The notes under the pieces were generated by a model that worked only from the letters and a program-made list of their open reading frames with translations, had not been told where the DNA came from and did no database searches. Position numbers and translations under genes: made by a program. A stretch of 64,000 nucleotides of DNA from Clostridiales bacterium (GTDB lineage Bacteria > Bacillota > Clostridia > Saccharofermentanales > Saccharofermentanaceae), in the NCBI GenBank assembly GCA_017962145.1, contig JAGCVX010000005.1, positions 1-64,000 of the forward strand, given 5' to 3'. Positions 26,769-35,285 of this stretch are shown here, one piece after another (position 1 is the first letter of the stretch; each line of letters begins with the position of its first letter).

Positions 26769-28208
26769 TTATACCAGCCGCCAGGCCTTGGGGTATGCAT
26801 TCTTCAGTGCCGTCCCCTGCTTCTTGGCAAATCCCAGGGGAAGGTCTTCACAGGCCACGATCACGTATTCGCCTTCGTCAAGAAGATCACACTCTGCTTC
26901 TTCGAGCATGACGGTCTCGCAGCGAAGGTATCTTTGAAGCCGTGGGTCTTCTCTTGTAAATGAAAGGAAGCGCGAGGGGCGTACTTTTTCCTTATCGAGT
27001 TCCAGAGCCAGCGCCTGCGACGGGGTAAAGACCCGGCCTTTTGCGGTCTCCTTGATCTCACCCGGGAAGTCTCCCATCTTCACGACTTTCAAGCCGGAAA
27101 GAAGAGCTTCCGCAACCGGCATCATGTGTACCTTATCTTTATGCAGAACAAAATCCGTTCTGTTTTTTTCCATATAAGATGACGCATATTCGTCTTTCAG
27201 AAGACCGCACATGAATTCCTCAAAGCACTCTCTGGCTTTTACAAACCGGAACTGTGTGCACGAAGGATTCTTTTCGTATCTTCTTTTATCTTCCGAAGGA
27301 TCCGTGCCGTCTTCTTTTTTGCGCAGATGCACGCAGAAATGTCCTTCGCCCTTTGTCTTATGCGGCCAGATACGCATCATGCCGGCATCATCGTGGGAAA
27401 CACCTTCGAGTTCTCTATGCGCGATGATCTCGTAGTCCGGGTGTTCCTCTAAAAATGCACTGATCTGGTTTTCGTTTTCTGCCTCACCGAAGGTACAGGT
27501 CGAGTATACGAGGTGCCCTCCGGGTGCAAGCATCGCATCCGCATATCCCAGGATCTCTTTCTGGATCGGAACACAGGAATCCGGACCGAACTTTTCCCAG
27601 CTCTTCGGAGCGAAAGGATCTCTTCGGAACATGCCTTCACCGGAGCACGGTGCGTCGATGATGATACGGTCGAAGAACTTTTCGAAATTCTTCACCATAT
27701 TCTTCGGATTCTCATTGAGGATCACGACATTGGCCGCACCGGCGCGCTCGAGATTACGAAGAAGAGCTCGGGATCTTTCCGCATTGATCTCATTTGCAAA
27801 AAGAAGTCCTTCTCCTTTTAAGTCCTCTGCAATACGGGTGGCTTTACCTCCCGGCGCGGCGCACATATCGAGCACGAACTCACCTGGCTTGGCCGCAAGG
27901 ATCGAGGCCGGAAGCATCGCGGACGGCTCCTGGATATAGTAAGCACCGGCGTGGTAATACGGATCTTTTCCTAAAGAGATATCCGGCGTATAGAAACCAC
28001 CCTCACACCAGGTGACCTTCTCAGAAGGAAGCTCCAGTGCATTCATCTTGGCTTCATAGGAATCGGCAGAAACCTTCAGGCGGTTCCAGCGGATACCGTG
28101 CATCGGGGTTTCTTCCATACACGAAAAGAAGGAAGACGCTTCTTCGTCTCTTCCCTTCTCTTCGAAATACTTTCTCATGCGTTGTTCAAAGACTTGCGGC
28201 AGTTTCAT
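26769..28208 (-). CDS. rsmF: 16S rRNA m5C methyltransferase of the RsmF/NOL1-NOP2-Sun family
   Basis: S-adenosylmethionine-dependent methylation of a cytosine in 16S rRNA. The 479-residue product has the N-terminal NusB-less domain, QEPSAMLPASIL, the SAM loop DMCAAPGGKATRIA, DAPCSGEGMFRRDP and the nucleophile loop YSTCTFGEAENENQ, and a C-terminal RsmF-type RNA-binding extension (GRVFTPSQALAL, YVIVACEDLPLGFAKKQG). Its ATG overlaps the peptidase stop as ATGA, so translation is coupled. Relatives of this length are assigned to RsmF by convention; the exact base is inferred. Confidence 0.93.
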   Translation of the reverse strand: MKLPQVFEQRMRKYFEEKGRDEEASSFFSCMEETPMHGIRWNRLKVSADSYEAKMNALELPSEKVTWCEGGFYTPDISLGKDPYYHAGAYYIQEPSAMLPASILAAKPGEFVLDMCAAPGGKATRIAEDLKGEGLLFANEINAERSRALLRNLERAGAANVVILNENPKNMVKNFEKFFDRIIIDAPCSGEGMFRRDPFAPKSWEKFGPDSCVPIQKEILGYADAMLAPGGHLVYSTCTFGEAENENQISAFLEEHPDYEIIAHRELEGVSHDDAGMMRIWPHKTKGEGHFCVHLRKKEDGTDPSEDKRRYEKNPSCTQFRFVKARECFEEFMCGLLKDEYASSYMEKNRTDFVLHKDKVHMMPVAEALLSGLKVVKMGDFPGEIKETAKGRVFTPSQALALELDKEKVRPSRFLSFTREDPRLQRYLRCETVMLEEAECDLLDEGEYVIVACEDLPLGFAKKQGTALKNAYPKAWRLV

Positions 28209-29908
28209 AAATTCAGATAATCACACACCTGATATGCGAGTTTTTTGATCACGTTCAGAGAGAACGGTGATTCCAGACCGGCATCTTCGACCAGCTCGAT
28301 CAAGGTCTTCGTTCCGCCTTCTGTACAAAGATGATCGTAGATCGTCATGGCTTTCTTTCTGTTCTTCTGGGAGATATCCCAGATCTGAAGCGCACAGATC
28401 TGCGCCAGGCAGTAGTCGATATAGTAGAAAGGCGAAGTAAAGATATGCTCTTTCTTCATCCAGGCTCCGCCTTCTTCGTAAAATGCATCGTCCCCGTAAT
28501 CGATATCCGGCTGATACTTCTTCTCGAGTTCTCTCCACGCCGCGTGACGCTCTGCCGGAGTCATATCCGGATTCTTATATACGACATGCTGGTACTCATC
28601 GACCAGACATCCATACGGCAGGAACAAAAGAGCCAGCGTCATATGCTGCTCACGGTATGCCGGAGCATGCGCGCCGAAGAACATATCCATATACGGATAG
28701 GAAAGATATTCCATCGCCGTCGAGTGGATCTCACATGCTTCGAGCGTCGGAGACAGACACTCGATGAACTGGGACGAGTCGATACTGCGGAGCGCCGCAT
28801 AGGCGTGACCGGATTCATGTACCATCGTCGCGATATCGTCGGATGTGCTGTTGGCATTCATGAGGATAAACGGAATACCGTAGTCCAGAAGAGATGCACA
28901 GTATCCGCCCGTAGCTTTATTCTGACGGGAGAACAGATCCATAAAGTCATGCTCGCCCAGCACCTGGAAGAAGCTCGGGTCCTTATCGAACATCTGGCCG
29001 AACATCTTGGATGCCGTCGCAAAATACTCTTCCTGCGGGATCATGGGCTTCGGATTGCCATGTACGAACAGGCACGGCAGATCGTAATACATCAGTTTCT
29101 CCACGCCCAGACGGTTCTTCTGTAGACGTCTGATCTCGGATGTGATCGGTACGATATACTTCACGATATTATCTCGGAAAGCCTGTACCATCTCCTCGTT
29201 ATAGTCATAGCGCTCCATTCGCTTATAGCCAAGCTGTACGAAGTTTTCATAACCGAGTTTCTTTGCGATCTCGGTACGGATCTTGACCATCTTGTCGTAG
29301 ATCTCGTCGAACTTCGGCTTCTGGGAAGCGTAGTAATCCGAAACAGCCTTATGGGCCTTGATTCGCATATCTCTGTCCGTCGACTCCAAAAATGGCGTCA
29401 TGGTCGAGATCGTATGGTGCTTGCCCTTAAAGAAGATATCCGCTTCCGAAAGGATCTGGCTGTATTCGCTCTCGAGTGTGCTTTCTTCCGCAAGCTCATC
29501 GAGTACTTCGCTGCTTACGATATCACGCTGGTTCTGGGTCTTTCTAAAGATCATGGTGCCGAATCTTTCTTCGAGCTGCGGACGGATCTCCGAATGAAGC
29601 AGCGCCGAGTATACGCCGGCAGAAAGATCAGAAACGACCGGATAGTTTTCATCGAAGAAATCCATCTCGTCGTTAAAGAATGTATCGGCAGTATCGAGGT
29701 CATGACGGATCATGCAGATGGTATATGCCGTGTCAAATGCACTCATCTCTCTTTGAAATGCCATGATGGCGGTCTCAACGACCTCCGGGTCTCTTGCCGT
29801 CATGAGCTTCAAACGGGTACTCATGGCACATTCACGGAACTCTTCGATAGAAGGTCTTGCGTATTTGATGTCCGAAAACTTCGGCATCTTCATCATTTCA
29901 TCTGACAT
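28205..29908 (-). CDS. M3 family oligoendopeptidase (PepF-like)
   Basis: Cytosolic zinc metallopeptidase cutting short peptides. The 567-residue product contains the zinc motif HESGHAY in TMVHESGHAYAALRS, with the third ligand expected in the LEACEIHSTAMEYL helix, and the family's C-terminal SPFYYIDYCLAQICALQIW. This matches the short M3B oligoendopeptidase group. GAGG precedes the ATG by seven bases. It follows argS by 29 bases and overlaps rsmF, so it is cotranscribed with translation genes; I see no signal peptide. Confidence 0.95.
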   Translation of the reverse strand: MSDEMMKMPKFSDIKYARPSIEEFRECAMSTRLKLMTARDPEVVETAIMAFQREMSAFDTAYTICMIRHDLDTADTFFNDEMDFFDENYPVVSDLSAGVYSALLHSEIRPQLEERFGTMIFRKTQNQRDIVSSEVLDELAEESTLESEYSQILSEADIFFKGKHHTISTMTPFLESTDRDMRIKAHKAVSDYYASQKPKFDEIYDKMVKIRTEIAKKLGYENFVQLGYKRMERYDYNEEMVQAFRDNIVKYIVPITSEIRRLQKNRLGVEKLMYYDLPCLFVHGNPKPMIPQEEYFATASKMFGQMFDKDPSFFQVLGEHDFMDLFSRQNKATGGYCASLLDYGIPFILMNANSTSDDIATMVHESGHAYAALRSIDSSQFIECLSPTLEACEIHSTAMEYLSYPYMDMFFGAHAPAYREQHMTLALLFLPYGCLVDEYQHVVYKNPDMTPAERHAAWRELEKKYQPDIDYGDDAFYEEGGAWMKKEHIFTSPFYYIDYCLAQICALQIWDISQKNRKKAMTIYDHLCTEGGTKTLIELVEDAGLESPFSLNVIKKLAYQVCDYLNL

Positions 29909-29937
29909 GTCGTTACCTCAAACAGTTCATTTAAAGA

Positions 29938-31671
29938 TCACATCTGCTCAACAACGGATATACCCAGAAGGTACGTTCCGAGTTCGATGCTGTCGCAAAC
30001 GCACTTACAGAGCGCAAGACGTGCTTTCTTCAGGCTTTCGTCATCGCCACTTAAGATCGAGCAGTTATTGTAGAAACGGTTATATGCACGAGCGATACCG
30101 CTGACCGCACGGGAAACCATGAACGGCTCGTTGCTGCCGGCTGCCTTCTTGATAGCCTCCGGAAGATCGGCGATCGCCTTGACGCAGGCAAACTCTTCAT
30201 CGCCCTTGAGATTGAGAAGCAGCTCACTGTCGGAATCAGCCGGAACGATGCCCTGCTCGGCAGCCTTTCTCAGGATCGACTTGGTACGTGCATATGTATA
30301 GATCAGATACGGAGCCGTATCGCCCTCGAAGTCGAGCATCGTATCCCAGGAGAAGATGATGTCTCTTTCTCTACCGGCCTTGACGTAGGTATAGACAACT
30401 GCGCCCAGACCTACCTTCTCGGCGATCGCGCGAAGCTCTTCGTCGGACATATCGGAATTTCTGGCTTCCGCGTTGGCCTTGATCAGCTCATATGTCTTCG
30501 CAACACTCTCGTCGAGGAGTTCTTCGAGAAGTACGATATTACCGTCACGGGTACTGAACTTCATGTCCTTGAACTTTACAAGACCGAAACCGACATGCTC
30601 GCACTTGTCGGCACACTCGTATCCGGCCTTCTTCAGTACCGAGAATACCTGCTTGAAATGCAATGCCTGCGGGATACCGACTACATAGATATTCTTGTCA
30701 AAGTGATAGTTCTCATCACGATAGAGGATCGCCGCGATATCACGTGTACCGTAGATCGTGGTTCCGTCGCTCTTTAAGATGATGCAGGGCGGAACACCGA
30801 ACTCTTCAAGATCAACGACCTGTGCGCCTTCGCTCTCCACGAGAAGGTTCTTCTCCTTGAGCATGCTGACGACCTGATCCGCCATCTTGGCATAATAGGA
30901 CTCACCGTTATAGTTATCGAAAGAAACGCCCATTCTGTCATAGAGCTGGTTGAATACGACCAGGGATACATCTCTGAACTTCTTCCAGAGCGCCACTTCT
31001 TCCGCACAACCGTCTTCGAGCTTTTTGAAGTTCTCTCTTGCGCTGTCGGTCAGGGACGGATCGTTCTTCTCTTCTTCATGGAACTTTACATAGATACGCA
31101 GAAGCTCCGTGATCGGATCTTTTTCCAGTGCAGCCTCATCGCCCCAGAGACGATACGCCGTGATCAGCTTTCCGAACTGGGTACCGTAGTCACCGAGGTG
31201 ATTCATACGAACGACCTTATAACCCAGTTTCTCATAGATACGGGAAAGAGAATGGCCGAGGATCGTAGTAAATGCATGACCTACGTGGAAGGGCTTTGCG
31301 ATATTCGGAGAGGAATACTCGACAACGACGGTCTTGCCGTCTCCTTCTTTCGAAGCACCATATGCGGTTCCTTCTTTCAGGACTTCGCTCAAGACTTCCT
31401 TGGCAAATGCACCTCTGTCGACAAAGAAGTTCAGATACGGACCTTTTGCCTCAACCTTGGAAAGCCAGGGTGCACTGAGTCTTTCATCGGAAGAAAGATC
31501 AGAAGCGATCATGTTCGGGGCTTTATGCATGGTTTTCGCAAGCGCAAAACACGGGAATGCAAAGTCTCCCATATCCTCTTGCGGCGGGATCTCAACCAGC
31601 TTGGTCACTGTCTCAAGATCCAGTCCCGTTACCTCTTCCACTTTCTTAGCTACGGCATTGCGAAAATCCAT
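29938..31671 (-). CDS. argS: Arginyl-tRNA synthetase
   Basis: Charges tRNA-Arg. The 577-residue class I enzyme has the N-terminal Add-1 domain, the HIGH-equivalent KPFHVGHAFTTILGHSL, the KMSK-equivalent loop as KFSTRDGNIVLLEEL and the C-terminal helical DALR domain (RAYNRFYNNCSIL). GGAG lies eight bases before the ATG. First gene of an argS/M3 peptidase/rsmF/rdgB operon. The gap to the divergent MraY-like gene is 130 bases and AT-rich, with several possible TATAAT elements but none I can pair with confidence. Confidence 0.97.
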   Translation of the reverse strand: MDFRNAVAKKVEEVTGLDLETVTKLVEIPPQEDMGDFAFPCFALAKTMHKAPNMIASDLSSDERLSAPWLSKVEAKGPYLNFFVDRGAFAKEVLSEVLKEGTAYGASKEGDGKTVVVEYSSPNIAKPFHVGHAFTTILGHSLSRIYEKLGYKVVRMNHLGDYGTQFGKLITAYRLWGDEAALEKDPITELLRIYVKFHEEEKNDPSLTDSARENFKKLEDGCAEEVALWKKFRDVSLVVFNQLYDRMGVSFDNYNGESYYAKMADQVVSMLKEKNLLVESEGAQVVDLEEFGVPPCIILKSDGTTIYGTRDIAAILYRDENYHFDKNIYVVGIPQALHFKQVFSVLKKAGYECADKCEHVGFGLVKFKDMKFSTRDGNIVLLEELLDESVAKTYELIKANAEARNSDMSDEELRAIAEKVGLGAVVYTYVKAGRERDIIFSWDTMLDFEGDTAPYLIYTYARTKSILRKAAEQGIVPADSDSELLLNLKGDEEFACVKAIADLPEAIKKAAGSNEPFMVSRAVSGIARAYNRFYNNCSILSGDDESLKKARLALCKCVCDSIELGTYLLGISVVEQM

Positions 31672-31801
31672 AAATATATCTCCTATCGGCTGTTTTCTAT
31701 CTTTTAAATGACATTCGTCCGTATATTATACTATATAATTGCATTTTGTGATATTATAGGTTCTGTTTTGAAAGTAAATGTTTCTGGGGGAGGCTTTTTT
31801 C

Positions 31802-32764
31802 TTGTTTGCTTATCTGTTTCCGACTAAATACTGGCTGTTGATCGGTCCGCTTGTCACGCTGATCCTGACTGCAGTCGCACTCAAAAGGCAGAGCAGCAAG
31901 CTTCCTACCGACGGCGGCAGAGCATTTGCCGTAGACGGAGCTTCCGCCAAAGGAAAGCCGACCAGTGCCGGCATCATCTTCATCTGTGTCATGTTTGTGG
32001 GTCTGGGTCTTTTTACGAAGATCACCTGGCAGTACGCCATCATGTATCTTTGTTCCCTGGTTGCTGCCGTATTCGGTTTTCTCGACGACAAGAACCCCTG
32101 GCCTGCCATGAAAAAGGCGATGACCGACATTTTCATCTCACTGGGTTCAGCGGTTCTGGCCTCATTTATCTTCACGAGAACGATCGACATCTTTATGCTG
32201 GGTATCTCCTTTACGATCCCGCGTCCGCTTTATATCTTCCTGGCCGCCTGTCTGGTCTGGGGCTCCATCAATTTCACGAATGCATCCGACGGCGTGGACG
32301 GTCTTTGCGGCAGCATGTCCATGATCTCCACCGCGACTTTCCTCTTTATGGCCATCATGAAAGCACGCGTTACCATGATGAATAACGTCATGCTGTATCT
32401 GCTTGTTGTTTTAGGCGTGTACATGTGGTTCAACGTTCACCCGAGCACATTGCTCATGGGCGATTCCGGTTCGCAGGCGATCGGCGTTCTGCTGGCATTC
32501 TTTGCCATGGCTTCCGGAAACCCGTTCGCATACCTGATCATCTGTCTGCCTTTGATCCTCGATGGCGGCTCTTCTCTTTTCAAACTGGCGGTCTGCCGTG
32601 TTACGAAGAAAAAGTTCATGAGCCAGATCCGCACACCGCTCCACGATCACTGCAGAAAAGAATTAGGCTGGGCAAATCAGAAAGTCACAGAAAGATTCAC
32701 CTTGATCCATTTACTGATCGTAGGCGTCTATGTCGCACTTCTGATCATCCAGCCAGCTGCCTGA
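31802..32764 (+). CDS. MraY-like polyprenyl-phosphate glycan-1-phosphate transferase
   Basis: Polytopic enzyme of the MraY/WecA family, which loads sugar phosphates on undecaprenyl phosphate. About ten hydrophobic segments are seen. Motifs match MraY in order: GKPTSAGIIF, VFGFLDDKN, the catalytic region NFTNASDGVDGL, LLMGDSGSQAIG and TPLHDHCRKELGW, where MraY normally has a run of three histidines; here the middle one is Asp. I choose the TTG at 31802 (320 residues), since GGGGGAGG sits eight bases before it, over an ATG eight codons upstream with no ribosome site. No mur or dcw genes surround it, so it may serve another glycan or be a second MraY. Confidence 0.85.
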   Translation: MFAYLFPTKYWLLIGPLVTLILTAVALKRQSSKLPTDGGRAFAVDGASAKGKPTSAGIIFICVMFVGLGLFTKITWQYAIMYLCSLVAAVFGFLDDKNPWPAMKKAMTDIFISLGSAVLASFIFTRTIDIFMLGISFTIPRPLYIFLAACLVWGSINFTNASDGVDGLCGSMSMISTATFLFMAIMKARVTMMNNVMLYLLVVLGVYMWFNVHPSTLLMGDSGSQAIGVLLAFFAMASGNPFAYLIICLPLILDGGSSLFKLAVCRVTKKKFMSQIRTPLHDHCRKELGWANQKVTERFTLIHLLIVGVYVALLIIQPAA

Positions 32765-32791
32765 TCGATTCTATTCGTCTTTAATTCGGAA

Positions 32792-33376
32792 TCAGAAATC
32801 CAGGAAATCGTCGTCTACAGACTCGGAAGAATCCTCGAGGAATTCCATCTCGTCTGTGTAGTCGTCCTGAAGGATCGTCTCTTTGAACTCTTCCTTCTCT
32901 GCCTTTTCCTTTGTTACAGGCTTCTTGGCATCGAAAGGATTGATCGCGATCTCGGAGATCTCATCCTGCGAGCGCTCCATCTCGGGAGCCTCAGGAGCAG
33001 TTTCAGAAGAAGTTTCAGTCGGAACAACCTTGATTCCCTTAGCCTTCATCTCTTCTTCTTCCTGTCTCTTCTTCGCCATCAATTCACGCTCACGGCAAAG
33101 ACGACGCAGTTCCTCAGCACGTGCAAGTTCTTTTTCTTTTGCACGCTTCATCTCGGCTTCGACGACTGCCATACCAAGTTTATTCATCTCTGCCTGTTCT
33201 TTGGAATAGGCAGCCTTCTTGGCAATTTCCTTAATATCCTGCTTGGAATTTCCGATCACGATCTTCTTATCGGTAGGTTCAGAAAAGTCGGACGCAGCCT
33301 CCATGATCTCATCCATATCGGGAAGACGAACGGTAGATTTAAATTGATACTTCTTCTCTTTCACAATAACGCTCAT
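32792..33376 (-). CDS. Coiled-coil accessory protein of the kinase/VWA/PP2C operon
   Basis: I do not recognise a named family. The 194-residue product begins MSVIVKEKKYQFKSTVRLP, has a long charged helix likely to be a coiled coil (about residues 60-120, ERELMAKKRQEEEEMKAKG) and an acidic tail ending in DDDFLDF. The start at 33376 follows a GGGGG run; reading further upstream would enter the PP2C gene. It is the fourth and last gene of the triad operon, 11 bases after the phosphatase stop. Its position suggests a substrate or adaptor of the kinase/phosphatase pair. Confidence 0.75.
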   Translation of the reverse strand: MSVIVKEKKYQFKSTVRLPDMDEIMEAASDFSEPTDKKIVIGNSKQDIKEIAKKAAYSKEQAEMNKLGMAVVEAEMKRAKEKELARAEELRRLCRERELMAKKRQEEEEMKAKGIKVVPTETSSETAPEAPEMERSQDEISEIAINPFDAKKPVTKEKAEKEEFKETILQDDYTDEMEFLEDSSESVDDDFLDF

Positions 33377-33387
33377 ACTGCCCCCAA

Positions 33388-34530
33388 TTACAGTAACAAT
33401 AATGCCAATGCCACCAACGAAGAGATAAACAGTCCTGTCATCACAAGAAATGCCCAAAGCGGAACCATCTTGGGTGACGAAGAAGTTACTTCCGGAGAAT
33501 CAGGCACACCCTTTTCAACCTTCTCCTCCTGCTTCGGTTCCTCTGAAGATGATATATTTGCCTTCACATCTTCGGAATCCTCTGCATTCTCTTCTTTCTT
33601 ACTAACTTCTAATGTATCACTTTTTACAGTATTTTGGCAATTGATTTTTGAAAGAATCTCTTGCGCATGTTTAACTTGTGGTACCCACTCCATCTGAACC
33701 GACTTGATCGTATCGGTAAAATCACGTTCGATCTTGCTCTTAGAATCGTTCAAAGCACTGAAATCCGGGGCATTGGTGCCACACAGGTACAAAACGCCGA
33801 CAGAAGCATCGTCCGTTTGCTGTCCGGCATCCACAACAAATTCCTGAATCGTAGATTTCAGCGTCTCTTCGCCCTTTTCTTTTCCCTGGGCTGCAAGCTC
33901 GGCAAGACGAGCCACCACCGGGCGGACCAGCTGGGTCGAAGAATCGTAGACCATCTCCTCTACACCGTCTGTCATCAGGACGAACGCATGCGTATCATCT
34001 GTCGTAGTGCGGATGAATCGCAGATACTCCTGCGCATTCGGGAATGTGATGAAATAGGTGGAAGATGCATTCTCTCCGTTTGCAGGAAGCGTCAGCGGAG
34101 AAAGACCGTGTGAAGATACACGGCAGATCATGCCGTCACCGATATGTCCGGCGAGGACCATATCGCCTTTTACTGCTACAAACAAAAGCGTACAGGACAA
34201 TCTTTCCAGTCCGTCGAGTTCATGCTCGACAAGAAGATCCGCCATTTTCGAGTGGATGGCCGTAACCAGAAGACTTCTTGAAACACTTTCGCGGTTTTCA
34301 AAATAGAACGCATCGAAATGCTTCGTCATCAGTTCTGCCACGCACTCGACCGCGCAACGTGCGCCGAAACGTGCGTGTGTATACTTTGATCCGCCTGCTC
34401 CATCTGCAACCACAACAACGTGGACATCGTTGGCAGACAAGGAAAAAGAGGCATCCTCGCAGGGTGTGCCTCGATTTACGTGCTTATTCCCGATCAGGGA
34501 AACATTTAATAAAGTCGGATCCGGTCTCAT
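33388..34530 (-). CDS. PP2C-family Ser/Thr phosphatase, C-terminal membrane anchor
   Basis: Metal-dependent protein phosphatase of 380 residues. The PP2C motifs are clear: RGTPCEDASF, VVVADGAGGSKYTH, HIGDGMICRV, FVLMTDGVEEM and QTDDASVGVLYL, keeping the aspartates that bind the two metals. After the catalytic part comes a charged Ser/Glu/Lys linker and one helix at the very end (about residues 360-380), so the enzyme is tail-anchored with its active site in the cytosol. It lies three bases after the VWA gene and should reverse the neighbouring kinase's phosphorylations. Confidence 0.92.
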   Translation of the reverse strand: MRPDPTLLNVSLIGNKHVNRGTPCEDASFSLSANDVHVVVVADGAGGSKYTHARFGARCAVECVAELMTKHFDAFYFENRESVSRSLLVTAIHSKMADLLVEHELDGLERLSCTLLFVAVKGDMVLAGHIGDGMICRVSSHGLSPLTLPANGENASSTYFITFPNAQEYLRFIRTTTDDTHAFVLMTDGVEEMVYDSSTQLVRPVVARLAELAAQGKEKGEETLKSTIQEFVVDAGQQTDDASVGVLYLCGTNAPDFSALNDSKSKIERDFTDTIKSVQMEWVPQVKHAQEILSKINCQNTVKSDTLEVSKKEENAEDSEDVKANISSSEEPKQEEKVEKGVPDSPEVTSSSPKMVPLWAFLVMTGLFISSLVALALLLL

Positions 34531-34533
34531 GTA

Positions 34534-35274
34534 TTACTGGCTCTCCTCGATGGCTTTGAAGAAATCATCCATCGCGATGGCATTTCCTTCCGGCTCCGTG
34601 TTCAGAGTGTAGAGCGCATCATTGCCCATATTGTTCGAAACGACCGAAGAGGAACTGGAACCGAGGAAAGCAAAGAGCTTACCGAACTGTGCGGTGCTGA
34701 TGGAGATCGGCTTTTCACGTTTTGCCGACAGTCTCTGCAGCATCGGGAAGTCCGCGCTGTTACCTACGCCGATATTGAATACGACCAGTTTGTCGCTCTC
34801 TTCGAGTTCTCTTACCGCTTCGATGGCTTTTTCCATATTCTCGACCGCATCTTTACCTTGCGGCGCACCATCCGTAATTACGACCAGCCAGGGCTGATAA
34901 TACTTGATGCCCATCTGCTTATATCCCTCTTTACGGGCATTCAAAAGCTCAAGAGCCGTCAGGATACCTTCACCGATCGGTGTCAGGCTTGTCGTTGCCT
35001 GAATACGCGGGATCGTCTGCTCCTTGCTCGTCTTACCAAAAGGAAGGAAGATCTCTACCGAACCACCAAATGTGATGATCGCAATATCTGCCGAAGAACG
35101 TGTCTCTTCATTATCTCGGATAGAAGAAAAGAAACTCTGCAGTCCGTCGTTTAACTGCTCGATCGGATATCCGGCCATCGAGCCGCTGACATCCAGACAA
35201 AAACAGATCGGGAGACGGCGGCGCGTGCTGCTGCCAAAATCCGATTTTGAAAAACCACCTAAGTCGTTACCCAT
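34534..35274 (-). CDS. VWA-domain protein, TerY-like
   Basis: Von Willebrand factor A domain protein of 246 residues, cytosolic. It opens with RRRLPICFCLDVSGSMAGYP, the MIDAS metal site DVSGSM, then IIITFGG-type strand, TSLTPIGEGI and VVITDGAPQG, the remaining MIDAS threonine and aspartate. The layout matches TerY of the tellurium-resistance-associated systems. GAGG precedes the ATG at 35274 by six bases; a start five codons further up is less supported. It is the middle gene between kinase and PP2C, the order of the TerY-P triad. Probably a metal-dependent protein-protein scaffold. Confidence 0.9.
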   Translation of the reverse strand: MGNDLGGFSKSDFGSSTRRRLPICFCLDVSGSMAGYPIEQLNDGLQSFFSSIRDNEETRSSADIAIITFGGSVEIFLPFGKTSKEQTIPRIQATTSLTPIGEGILTALELLNARKEGYKQMGIKYYQPWLVVITDGAPQGKDAVENMEKAIEAVRELEESDKLVVFNIGVGNSADFPMLQRLSAKREKPISISTAQFGKLFAFLGSSSSSVVSNNMGNDALYTLNTEPEGNAIAMDDFFKAIEESQ

Positions 35275-35285
35275 GATGTTCCTCC

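Noticed and set aside
31721-31757. Several TATAAT-like elements between argS and the MraY-like gene
   Set aside because: The stretch is simply AT-rich; no matching -35 at proper spacing for either strand.
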